Positions 1 through 5,074 of a stretch of DNA of 5,074 bases are shown here, piece by piece. The DNA lies in NCBI GenBank assembly GCA_905193765.1, contig CAJJPZ010000161.1, positions 1-5,074 on the forward strand, read 5' to 3'. Under the pieces are notes generated by a model. That model made no database searches, was not told where the DNA came from, and was given only the letters and a program-made list of their open reading frames with translations. This DNA is from an uncultured Eubacterium sp. (GTDB taxonomy: Bacteria; Bacillota; Clostridia; Peptostreptococcales; Anaerovoracaceae). The position numbers were made by a program, and so were the translations under genes. Every line of letters begins with the position of its first letter. Within the stretch, counting starts at the first letter, position 1.

Positions 1-1024
1 CAGGAACGCCTTTCTTCGTCACTCTGCCGAAAAGCTTCGGAGCCTTTGAGGATTTTGCCATTGAGTACAGCAGTCTGCTGGCTGAATATATCGTGGAATT
101 CCCACAGGAAAGTATCGATGTCAGTATGACCGCATTCATCACGGACGCCGCCATGGCGATACCGCTGCGCTGGAAGATTATCGTGAACGGACTCACTGCT
201 ACATTGTCTATATCCGCATTCAGCAGATTAGGATCTGTATAGTTTATCAACGTCGCCACCACGAATATCGCACCTATGTAGAACAGCAGTATCCTCCAGA
301 ACACGCTGTTTATGGCCTTAGGCACGGTTTTCTCCGGGTCGACACATTCACCTGCTGCGATGGCTGTTGCCTCTACTCCGATGAATGAGAATCCCGCCAC
401 CATCAGTATACTGAATATGGCGAAGCCTCCTCCAACGAATGGGGCCTCTCCTGCAGTCCAGTTGCTGAATCCCGGGCTTTCCGCCTTGAACACGCCTATT
501 ATCATCAGCACACCCACAACCAGGAAGATTATTATAGTCGCCACCTTTATCCCCGCGAACCAGAACTCCGCTTCACCGAATATCTTCGCTGAGAACATAT
601 TGAGCACCAGCAGGAGAGCTATGAACAGCGCGCTCCACATTACCGACGAACTGTCCGGGAACCAGAACTTCATTACTATGGCGGAAGCCACCAGCTCCGT
701 GGCCACGGTCATGGCGCTGCAGTACCAGTAATTCCATCCCATGGCGAACCCGAATGCGGGATCGATATAGTCTGTGGAATACGTTTCGAAAGCCCCGGGC
801 ACAGGACGGTATGTAGCCATCTCTCCCAGCGCAGTCATAACGAAGTACACCGCCATGCCTATAACAGCATATGCGATCATCGAACCTCCCGGACCTGCGG
901 TGCTTATCGACGAACCGGTCGCAACGAAAAGCCCCGTCCCGATAGCTCCTCCTATGGCGATCATGTTCATCTGCCTCGGTTTCAGCAGTCTCTGCAGATC
1001 ATGACCATCTTTTCTATCACTCAT
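1..1024 (-). CDS. LysP-type amino acid permease (APC superfamily, AAT family), 3' end cut by window
   Basis: This is an inner-membrane secondary transporter, probably proton-coupled, for an amino acid, most likely a cationic one. The first 341 residues are visible; family members have about 480-500, so roughly 150 C-terminal residues (the last transmembrane helices) lie outside the window. The reading frame is unbroken. A charged N-terminal tail is followed by the family signature of helix 1 at residues 21-33 (MIAIGGAIGTGLF), then AGPGG at 43-47, GWNYWY at 96-101, FGEAEFWF at 149-156, the NWTAGEAPFVGGG stretch at 188-200, and DPEKTVPKAI plus FWRILLFYI at 229-250. The last blocks resemble E. 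coli LysP closely from memory, although a GFSFQG segment there reads GFSFIG here. The ATG at 1022-1024 is preceded by AAGGAG with 7 nt spacing. It is the third gene of the operon, 30 nt after the RocB-like gene. Substrate could be lysine, arginine or a derivative; the context favours an arginine-type substrate (inference). Confidence 0.9.
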   Translation of the reverse strand, partial: MSDRKDGHDLQRLLKPRQMNMIAIGGAIGTGLFVATGSSISTAGPGGSMIAYAVIGMAVYFVMTALGEMATYRPVPGAFETYSTDYIDPAFGFAMGWNYWYCSAMTVATELVASAIVMKFWFPDSSSVMWSALFIALLLVLNMFSAKIFGEAEFWFAGIKVATIIIFLVVGVLMIIGVFKAESPGFSNWTAGEAPFVGGGFAIFSILMVAGFSFIGVEATAIAAGECVDPEKTVPKAINSVFWRILLFYIGAIFVVATLINYTDPNLLNADIDNVAVSPFTIIFQRSGIAMAASVMNAVILTSILSCGNSTIYSASRLLYSMAKSSKAPKLFGRVTKKGVP

Positions 1025-1031
1025 TTTATTT

Positions 1032-1037
1032 CTCCTT
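1032..1037 (-). promoter_or_regulatory. Ribosome binding site of the permease gene
   Basis: AAGGAG on the minus strand, 7 nt before the ATG at 1022-1024. It fixes the permease start. No promoter or terminator is visible in the 30 nt between the RocB-like gene and the permease gene, which supports cotranscription. Confidence 0.75.
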
Positions 1038-1054
1038 CTCTGCGGCACGCTCCA

Positions 1055-2770
1055 TCAGTCTTCCGACAGCGACGGATCCCCCAGCAGTATCGAAACAGCC
1101 CTGTTTATTATAGCAGGTGTCCTCTCATACAGATCTTCACGGCATACCCTTTCGGTGAGTTTATGGAAATCCTTGCCCCATGGACCTATATTTATACACG
1201 GCATGGAAATTTTCTCTATGGCCTCCACTGGTATATGATAAAAGTCTCCGTAAAGTGGCATAGAGCTGCTCAGCGTCTTCAGCGTCGATGCTCCATCGCC
1301 TATCCTCGTATAGCTCAGATCGGATATGCCTGTATAGAAATACTCAGTCGTATATTTCTGGCCGTATCTGTCTGATATATATCTTTTCAGCTCATCCGAC
1401 AGCGTCGAGACAGAACTGTCGGGGTCCTTTATATACAGGTTCGACACATTGGGATAATACGGCGGTATCAGGCCGTAAACGATCCTCGGCTGCATATCGT
1501 CGATGTAGTCGAACACGAATTCCAGCAATGCGAAGTTGCTTTCGATGATATTGCCCTGTCCGTCCTTCAGCCACTGTGACAGCTGCTGCAGCTTTTTCTC
1601 ATATTCCTCTCTGAAGCGCTCGCCGTATCCGGCATACGCTTCGCTGTAAAGTTCAGAGAAATCCTGCACATTGACTTTCCATGGCAGCCTGCCTGCAACA
1701 GGTTCTGTCACCTCGGAAAATCTTCTGTAGCTCTCGTTCATTTCATCGAGCACGCATCTGAAAGAATCCTCGCATATGCGTCTGACTTCCGCCATGACAT
1801 CAGCAGGAGTCTGGTCGAGGGTCAGTATGCTGAAACATCCGGAAGCCGACAGCGGCATCGAGACATCATACTGTTTTTTGCTGTCCCTCAGATACAGCCA
1901 TGTAGGCGGAGGGGCGCTCTCATTTCCCACAACGTCCGAGAAATCCATGTTCAGCTCGGTCCTCCTGACTATCTCGCTCATTATATTCAGCGGGTTCAGT
2001 CCCTCGAAGACTTTGCCTATGTGGGACAGATAACCTCTCACATATACAAAAGGCATTATCTTCCCTACCGACCCTTCTGAAAACACGCCTTCAGAAAAAT
2101 CCTTCCTCTGGTGCGGTTCCGAGTTTATCATTATCTTGTAATCGAATCCGTATTCTTCTTTAAGCTCTGCCAGAAGCTCCACTCCTGCACGCATACCGGC
2201 GGAAAGGTTCTCCTCGTCTGGCACGGCGATGACCACGACATTGCCCCCGAAGTTTTCCAGACGGCTGTACCTTTCCAGAAGAGCCAGCTGTACAGAGCCT
2301 CCACCCTTCATGTCAGCCGTTCCTCTTCCGAAAACGAATGTACCGTCCTCCAGATCGCGACGGGCGTCCTCCGGAAGTGAATCTTTGGTGCGTTTTAGTT
2401 CCTCCGCCAGCTTCTCCGGGGAAAATGCATAAGGCTTCAGCAGCTTGAAGTCCTCTATGTCTACTACATCATTGTGATGCACGAACACCACCGTGCCGCT
2501 GCCCTCGCCTCTGACCATGCCGTAGCACACAGCCCTGTCGAAGGGATCCCCATTGATGGGATATGTGCCGTAATATTCAGGATGCTCTTTGAAATAAGGG
2601 ACCTTCTGGAACCAGTCCATCAGGAACCTTTCAGCTTCCTTTTCCCGGCTGGTGTATGTAAAGCTCTGGGCTCCGATATATCCGTACATCAGGTCATGGA
2701 TATCTTTGCCGATATCCTTCAGTATATCTTTCTGTCTTTTCATTATTGGATATTCGCCTTTCAGGATCAT
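1055..2770 (-). CDS. rocB: RocB-type M20 family metallohydrolase
   Basis: This is a probable cytoplasmic zinc-dependent amidohydrolase of the M20 (ArgE/DapE/carboxypeptidase) clan. The first metal-binding motif is H99-N-D101 within VHHNDVVDIEDF. The second is D153 in GRGTADMKGG. The catalytic/metal glutamates are E186-E187 in PDEEN, E218 lies in NSEPH, and the last metal-binding histidine is probably H536 in WGKDFH. H250 in GYLSHIGK, followed by GLNP, is the usual histidine of the inserted dimerisation domain. At 571 residues it is far longer than ordinary M20 enzymes (about 400) but fits the RocB branch (about 550), named for the Bacillus subtilis arginine-utilisation gene whose exact reaction is not settled. 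The ATG at 2770 overlaps the upstream stop as ATGA, implying translational coupling. Residue 10 (ATG at 2741-2743) is an alternative start; neither has a strong Shine-Dalgarno site. The substrate may be a citrulline-, ornithine- or acyl-type amide, but this is inference. Confidence 0.88.
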   Translation of the reverse strand: MILKGEYPIMKRQKDILKDIGKDIHDLMYGYIGAQSFTYTSREKEAERFLMDWFQKVPYFKEHPEYYGTYPINGDPFDRAVCYGMVRGEGSGTVVFVHHNDVVDIEDFKLLKPYAFSPEKLAEELKRTKDSLPEDARRDLEDGTFVFGRGTADMKGGGSVQLALLERYSRLENFGGNVVVIAVPDEENLSAGMRAGVELLAELKEEYGFDYKIMINSEPHQRKDFSEGVFSEGSVGKIMPFVYVRGYLSHIGKVFEGLNPLNIMSEIVRRTELNMDFSDVVGNESAPPPTWLYLRDSKKQYDVSMPLSASGCFSILTLDQTPADVMAEVRRICEDSFRCVLDEMNESYRRFSEVTEPVAGRLPWKVNVQDFSELYSEAYAGYGERFREEYEKKLQQLSQWLKDGQGNIIESNFALLEFVFDYIDDMQPRIVYGLIPPYYPNVSNLYIKDPDSSVSTLSDELKRYISDRYGQKYTTEYFYTGISDLSYTRIGDGASTLKTLSSSMPLYGDFYHIPVEAIEKISMPCINIGPWGKDFHKLTERVCREDLYERTPAIINRAVSILLGDPSLSED

Positions 2771-3651
2771 TTTGTCTCAAGTCTCGTTATCGGACATGTC
2801 AGGCATGTAGGTCCGCCTGTTCCCCTGTATGAAACTTCCCTGCCTTCGTATGTCATCACTTCGATACCCATATCTCTGAGTTTGCCTTCGATCTTAGGGC
2901 AGCCGTCTATAAGGATCACTTTTCCCGGTTCCAGAGCCAGGAGATTAGTTCCCAGATAATCGTACTCATCATCCTCTGCCTCTATCAGCTGGATGCCTCT
3001 GTCTATGAGATATTCCCTGAAGAACACAGGCATGTACTTGGAATATACCACAGCCTTGTCCACATCGACGAAGCTTATTATGCTCATCAGATGCAGGCAT
3101 GCATCCACGCCGTCTCCATGAGGCATAGGAACTATTATATACTCGTCTATTATATCCTTCGTGAGCTCCTTGAACTGGCGGATACCCTCGTCATTGGTTC
3201 TGTATCCTCTGCCGATAGCTACCGTCTTCTCGTCTATCCAGAGGACGTCGCCGCCCTCCATCTTGCCCGGCGCCTTTATCTCTCCCAGCGTAGGTACGCC
3301 GATGCCTTCCAGGAATTCTCTCGTAGCCTGATATTCCCTGCCTCTGAGCACCTTGCCCATCGGGAAATATATTGCGCCTTTTTTAGTGATCTTGAGGGGA
3401 TCGTGTGTGTATATGGAATCGAGTCCTGTCCTGTCATCCTGCGGCAGATAATATACGTTCTCCACATTTTCGGTTATATACTTCTCGAACACTTTGTATT
3501 CGTCAAGGACCTTCTCATAGTCCGGACATCCGAAATATTTGAATTCCTCCCATGTTTCATTGAGATGTTCCTGGCTTATAAAAGCCTGTTCTGGTTTCTT
3601 GATAAGGATCGACTCTATTTTGCCGACCATCGACTGACAACCGTATTTCAT
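2767..3651 (-). CDS. Amidinohydrolase of the DDAH / arginine-deiminase-related family
   Basis: This is a guanidine-modifying enzyme of the pentein (amidinotransferase) fold, probably cytoplasmic. Family members use a cysteine nucleophile to hydrolyse or transfer the guanidinium group of arginine or methylated arginines, giving citrulline and ammonia or methylamines. Visible motifs are THDP (D84), the substrate-binding MEGGD (E132, D135), the catalytic histidine H187 in ACLHLMS, GTNLLAL (N236), and the C-terminal nucleophile motif GTGGPTCLTCP. C283 aligns with the catalytic cysteine of arginine deiminase (GNARCMSMP in mycoplasma enzymes), and C286 is an extra nearby cysteine. At 294 residues it lacks the helical insertion of true arginine deiminases (about 410), so it is closer to dimethylarginine dimethylaminohydrolases in size. 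The start at 3651 has GGAGGT with 9 nt spacing and a consensus promoter upstream, so it is the first gene of the operon. The substrate (arginine, methylarginine, agmatine-like) cannot be read from the sequence. Confidence 0.85.
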   Translation of the reverse strand: MKYGCQSMVGKIESILIKKPEQAFISQEHLNETWEEFKYFGCPDYEKVLDEYKVFEKYITENVENVYYLPQDDRTGLDSIYTHDPLKITKKGAIYFPMGKVLRGREYQATREFLEGIGVPTLGEIKAPGKMEGGDVLWIDEKTVAIGRGYRTNDEGIRQFKELTKDIIDEYIIVPMPHGDGVDACLHLMSIISFVDVDKAVVYSKYMPVFFREYLIDRGIQLIEAEDDEYDYLGTNLLALEPGKVILIDGCPKIEGKLRDMGIEVMTYEGREVSYRGTGGPTCLTCPITRLETK

Positions 3652-3660
3652 GATAATGAT

Positions 3661-3666
3661 ACCTCC
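3661..3666 (-). promoter_or_regulatory. Ribosome binding site of the amidinohydrolase gene
   Basis: GGAGGT on the minus strand, 9 nt before the ATG at 3649-3651. It favours this start over the in-frame Met at residue 8, which has no comparable site. Confidence 0.85.
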
Positions 3667-3710
3667 GTTTTCGTTCTTTTATTTTCTGCTGTTTATCGCA
3701 TATATATGAT

Positions 3711-3739
3711 TTTAATTAATATACAGACACATGTATAAT
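3711..3739 (+). promoter_or_regulatory. Possible promoter of the 45-codon gene
   Basis: A plus-strand TATAAT at 3734-3739 shares four bases with the minus-strand -10 through the palindrome TATAATTATA. At 17 bp upstream the -35 position holds TTTAAT, which matches only three of six consensus bases. Transcription would begin near 3746, leaving a leader of about 80 nt before the small gene. The perfect -10 and the lack of a better candidate upstream of the gene support it; the poor -35 argues for weak or activator-dependent activity. Confidence 0.4.
3720..3737. promoter_or_regulatory. Operator-like inverted repeat at the transcription start
   Basis: TATACA (3720-3725) and TGTATA (3732-3737) form a perfect 6-bp inverted repeat with a 6-bp spacer. 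It spans the predicted start of the minus-strand operon and overlaps the plus-strand -10, a position from which a dimeric repressor could block both promoters. It is too short and weak to be a terminator. The region is AT-rich, so a chance match is possible, and no regulator gene is visible nearby. Confidence 0.35.
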
Positions 3740-3766
3740 TATATGGCCATTGAAATCTTTTGTCAA
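3738..3766 (-). promoter_or_regulatory. Consensus SigA promoter of the amidinohydrolase-rocB-permease operon
   Basis: On the minus strand, TTGACA (3761-3766) is followed by exactly 17 bp and TATAAT (3738-3743). Both hexamers and the spacer match the housekeeping sigma A / sigma 70 consensus perfectly. The predicted transcription start is near 3731, giving a leader of about 80 nt that shows no obvious riboswitch or attenuator. A promoter this close to consensus is intrinsically strong, so an operon that is not always needed would be expected to carry a repressor; a candidate dyad lies at the start site. The -10 overlaps a plus-strand TATAAT. Confidence 0.85.
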
Positions 3767-3814
3767 ATAATACCGTAGGGAATATCGGCATCGAAAACGG
3801 GAAACATAAGATCC

Positions 3815-3825
3815 AGGAGGTGATC
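3815..3825 (+). promoter_or_regulatory. Extended ribosome binding site of the 45-codon gene
   Basis: AGGAGGTGATC is complementary over all 11 bases to the 16S rRNA 3' tail (GATCACCTCCT in DNA letters). The GGAGG core lies 7 nt before the ATG. It is the strongest ribosome binding site in the window and the main reason to accept the short gene as real. Confidence 0.85.
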
Positions 3826-3827
3826 GC

Positions 3828-3965
3828 ATGGAAAAGTGCCGGTTCAAAAATGACGGCAGGGCAAATCCGTCACTGGTTATCGAGCATATGAAAAAGGAAT
3901 TCGAACGCAACATCAGACACCTTACAGGTGAAAGCGTCGAGCTCATAGTCAGAAAGAAGCAGTGA
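3828..3965 (+). CDS. Small hypothetical protein, 45 residues
   Basis: I do not recognise this gene. It encodes 45 residues, basic overall, starting MEKCRFKNDGRANPSL and ending in the lysine/arginine-rich VRKKQ. There is no signal peptide or membrane segment. Residues about 15-31 (SLVIEHMKKEFERNIRH) look like an amphipathic helix, and 32-43 (LTGESVELIVRK) look like a turn and a beta strand, so a small soluble helix-strand protein is plausible. A single cysteine (C4) gives no metal-binding pair. The start is firm because of the 11-base Shine-Dalgarno match 7 nt upstream. It is divergent from the amidinohydrolase operon and convergent with sigF, with no plus-strand terminator seen. A role as a small regulator or accessory protein of either neighbour is possible, but nothing in the sequence shows it. 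Confidence 0.7.
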   Translation: MEKCRFKNDGRANPSLVIEHMKKEFERNIRHLTGESVELIVRKKQ

Positions 3966-3987
3966 CAGCCATGCCTGAAACTTCATC

Positions 3988-4040
3988 AAAAAAAGCTGCG
4001 CCGGATAAAGAACAGTCTTACCTGCCCTGTCCGGCGCAGC
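3988..4040 (-). terminator. Intrinsic terminator of the spoIIA (sigF) operon
   Basis: Arms GCTGCGCCGGA (3995-4005) and TCCGGCGCAGC (4030-4040) are a perfect 11-bp inverted repeat. On the minus strand the hairpin is followed directly by seven T residues (3988-3994). It starts 9 nt after the sigF stop codon. The 24-nt loop is larger than usual but contains a short TAAGA/TCTT pairing that could extend or stack the stem. There is no T run on the plus-strand side, so it should act only in the sigF direction. Confidence 0.9.
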
Positions 4041-4049
4041 ATCATATGA

Positions 4050-4790
4050 TCACTCCGCATCTTTCAGATGTTCTCTCATGCGCTGCAGCACACGCTTTTC
4101 GATCCTCGAGACCTGCACCTGTGATATCCCCAGTCTCCCCGCTATCTGCTGCTGGGTCATATCCCTGAAATATCTCAGTACGATTATCTGTCGCTCACGT
4201 TCTGCCAGCTCGCCTATGGCAGATTTCAGATCTATTATGTCGACGTTTTTCGCTTCTTCATCCACATATTCACCGCCGTGCATACCCTCGGGTATCAGTT
4301 CGTTGTCCAGGCTCTCGACACTGGCCAGAGATTCCTCCGCCTCCAGTATCTCCATGACACGTTCCTTTGAGACGCCCAGGTTCGTGGCAAGATAGCTGAT
4401 CTTGGGGCTGCATCCGTATCTGTTATAATATTCCTGCTGTATCTTCCTGAGATTCCTTATATCCGTTTTAAGCTGTCTGCTTACCTTTATCTTTCCGTCA
4501 TCTCGTATATACCGTTTTATCTCACCTAATATCATGGGGACCGCATAGGTGGAAAACATAACATCGAATCCGGTGTCGAACCGGTCTATGGCCTTTACAA
4601 GGCCGAGAAAACCGACCTGCATCAGATCGTCAGTTTCATAATATCCCGAGGAATACTTCATCGCCAGGTTCTTGACAAGTCCTGTGTTCTGGCTGACGAT
4701 AAGCTCCCTGGCTTCCTCGTCACCGCTCTGTGCTCTCTCTATTAGTTCGTATGTATCTTCCTTCGCGATGGGCTCATATTTATATGCCAC
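4050..4790 (-). CDS. sigF: RNA polymerase sporulation sigma factor SigF (SpoIIAC)
   Basis: This is a sigma-70 family factor that, in spore formers, directs the first forespore-specific transcription after asymmetric division. Region 2 covers about residues 30-100: the core-binding DDLMQVGFLGLVKAIDRFD at 54-72 and the -10 recognition part FSTYAVPMILGEIKRYIRDDG at 79-99, followed by KIKVSR, typical of SigF/SigG/SigB-type factors. Region 3 is about 105-155. Region 4 is about 190-243, with the -35 helix-turn-helix at 211-231 (MTQQQIAGRLGISQVQVSRIE). The length of 246 fits SigF (about 250). Identity as SigF rather than SigG rests on direct linkage to spoIIAB. The start is GTG at 4788-4790, immediately preceded by an in-frame TAA, so no earlier start exists. 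No Shine-Dalgarno site is visible, and the gene overlaps spoIIAB by 11 nt, which suggests translational coupling. Confidence 0.95.
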   Translation of the reverse strand: MAYKYEPIAKEDTYELIERAQSGDEEARELIVSQNTGLVKNLAMKYSSGYYETDDLMQVGFLGLVKAIDRFDTGFDVMFSTYAVPMILGEIKRYIRDDGKIKVSRQLKTDIRNLRKIQQEYYNRYGCSPKISYLATNLGVSKERVMEILEAEESLASVESLDNELIPEGMHGGEYVDEEAKNVDIIDLKSAIGELAERERQIIVLRYFRDMTQQQIAGRLGISQVQVSRIEKRVLQRMREHLKDAE

Positions 4791-5074
4791 TTACTATATC
4801 GAGATATTTAGTCATGATAACGGTTGTCCCCTTCCCCTTCTCCGACTTCACTCTGAGTTTATCCATAAAACTTTCCATCACGGTGAATCCCATGCCGGAC
4901 CGTTCCTCCGCGCTGCCGGTAGTGAACAGCGGCTGCATGGCCATATCCACATCCTCGATACCCGCTCCGTGATCTTCTATGAGTATAACGACCTTTCCGC
5001 TGCTGTACGATGTACACTCCATTATGACCCTGTTGTTTCCCGGCCTGTCGCCGTCTTCAGGATCTTTGTAACCG
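4780..5074 (-). CDS. spoIIAB: Anti-sigma F factor SpoIIAB, N-terminal part outside the window
   Basis: This is a GHKL-type ATP-binding protein kinase that holds SigF inactive and phosphorylates the anti-anti-sigma factor SpoIIAA; release of SigF in the forespore depends on dephosphorylated SpoIIAA. The visible 97 residues begin GYKDPEDG, corresponding to the GYE segment after the N box, so about 50 residues are missing. Seen are the G1 box with D-H-G-A-G (ILIEDHGAGIEDV), the strongly conserved PLFTT, the G2 box ERSGMGFTVMESFMD, and the closing GKGTTVIM strand. An in-frame Met at 5020-5022 is internal, not the start, because homology continues upstream to the window edge. The loop between GYKD and the G1 box is about seven residues longer than in the Bacillus subtilis protein as I remember it. 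The 3' end overlaps sigF; spoIIAA would be expected next, beyond 5074. Confidence 0.95.
   Translation of the reverse strand, partial: GYKDPEDGDRPGNNRVIMECTSYSSGKVVILIEDHGAGIEDVDMAMQPLFTTGSAEERSGMGFTVMESFMDKLRVKSEKGKGTTVIMTKYLDIVSGI

Noticed and set aside
312..731. Plus-strand open frame of 139 codons opposite the permease gene
   Set aside because: Its serine/threonine/proline-rich composition is what the antisense of a hydrophobic membrane protein gives; the permease frame on the other strand is unmistakable.
2474..2959. Plus-strand open frame of 161 codons across the rocB/amidinohydrolase junction
   Set aside because: Antisense to two well-supported overlapping genes, with no recognisable motif or ribosome binding site.
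3652..3731. Riboswitch or attenuator in the operon leader
   Set aside because: The predicted leader is only about 80 nt and AT-rich, without a stable stem, terminator or recognisable aptamer motif.
3091..3738. Plus-strand open frame of 215 codons antisense to the amidinohydrolase gene
   Set aside because: It lies almost wholly opposite a gene with clear catalytic motifs, has no Shine-Dalgarno site or family resemblance, and runs into the promoter region. It is a by-product of the codon use of the real gene.
3731..3746. Possible ArgR (ARG box) site around TGTATAATTATATG
   Set aside because: One half resembles TGAAT (4 of 5), but the other half matches ATTCA at only 2 of 5 positions. The TATA-rich core is explained by the two -10 elements, so an ArgR site is not supported despite the arginine-type genes.
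3716..3946. Minus-strand open frame of 76 codons opposite the 45-codon gene
   Set aside because: It has no ribosome binding site and would run through the consensus promoter; the plus-strand gene has a far better start signal.
4041..4050. Palindrome ATCATATGAT next to the terminator
   Set aside because: It is ten bases only, touches the sigF stop codon, and is not linked to a promoter; it is best taken as chance.

Overview
The window looks like chromosomal DNA of an endospore-forming member of the Bacillota, most likely the class Clostridia. The main reason is the minus-strand pair spoIIAB-sigF (anti-sigma F and sporulation sigma F), a linkage specific to endospore formers. Strong Shine-Dalgarno sites, frequent ATA (Ile) and AGA/AGG (Arg) codons and tightly packed, overlapping genes agree with this. 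GC content is intermediate by eye. A genus cannot be named from the sequence.

Right end (about 3966-5074, minus strand): the 3' part of spoIIAB runs in from beyond the window and overlaps sigF by 11 nt. sigF starts at a GTG that directly abuts an in-frame stop and has no Shine-Dalgarno site, so its translation is probably coupled to spoIIAB. The operon ends at a clear intrinsic terminator at 3988-4040.

Centre (3652-3965): a short AT-rich region carries a consensus SigA promoter reading left (TTGACA, 17 bp, TATAAT). Its -10 overlaps a second TATAAT on the other strand, through a palindromic TATAATTATA. To the right of it, on the plus strand, is an unrecognised 45-codon gene with an unusually strong ribosome binding site.

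Left two thirds (1-3651, minus strand): a three-gene operon transcribed from the consensus promoter. In order it encodes a DDAH/arginine-deiminase-type amidinohydrolase, a RocB-type M20 metallohydrolase (ATGA overlap with the first gene), and, 30 nt further on, a LysP-type amino acid permease cut by the window start. The likely job is uptake and breakdown of arginine or a modified guanidino amino acid: the permease imports it, the amidinohydrolase attacks the guanidinium group, and the RocB-like enzyme hydrolyses an amide-type bond in the substrate or product. The families are clear from the sequence; the exact substrate is inference.

I saw no RNA genes, insertion sequences, CRISPR arrays or long repeats. 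The most interesting parts are the divergent promoter with its operator-like dyad, the small unknown gene, and the amidinohydrolase-RocB-permease combination.
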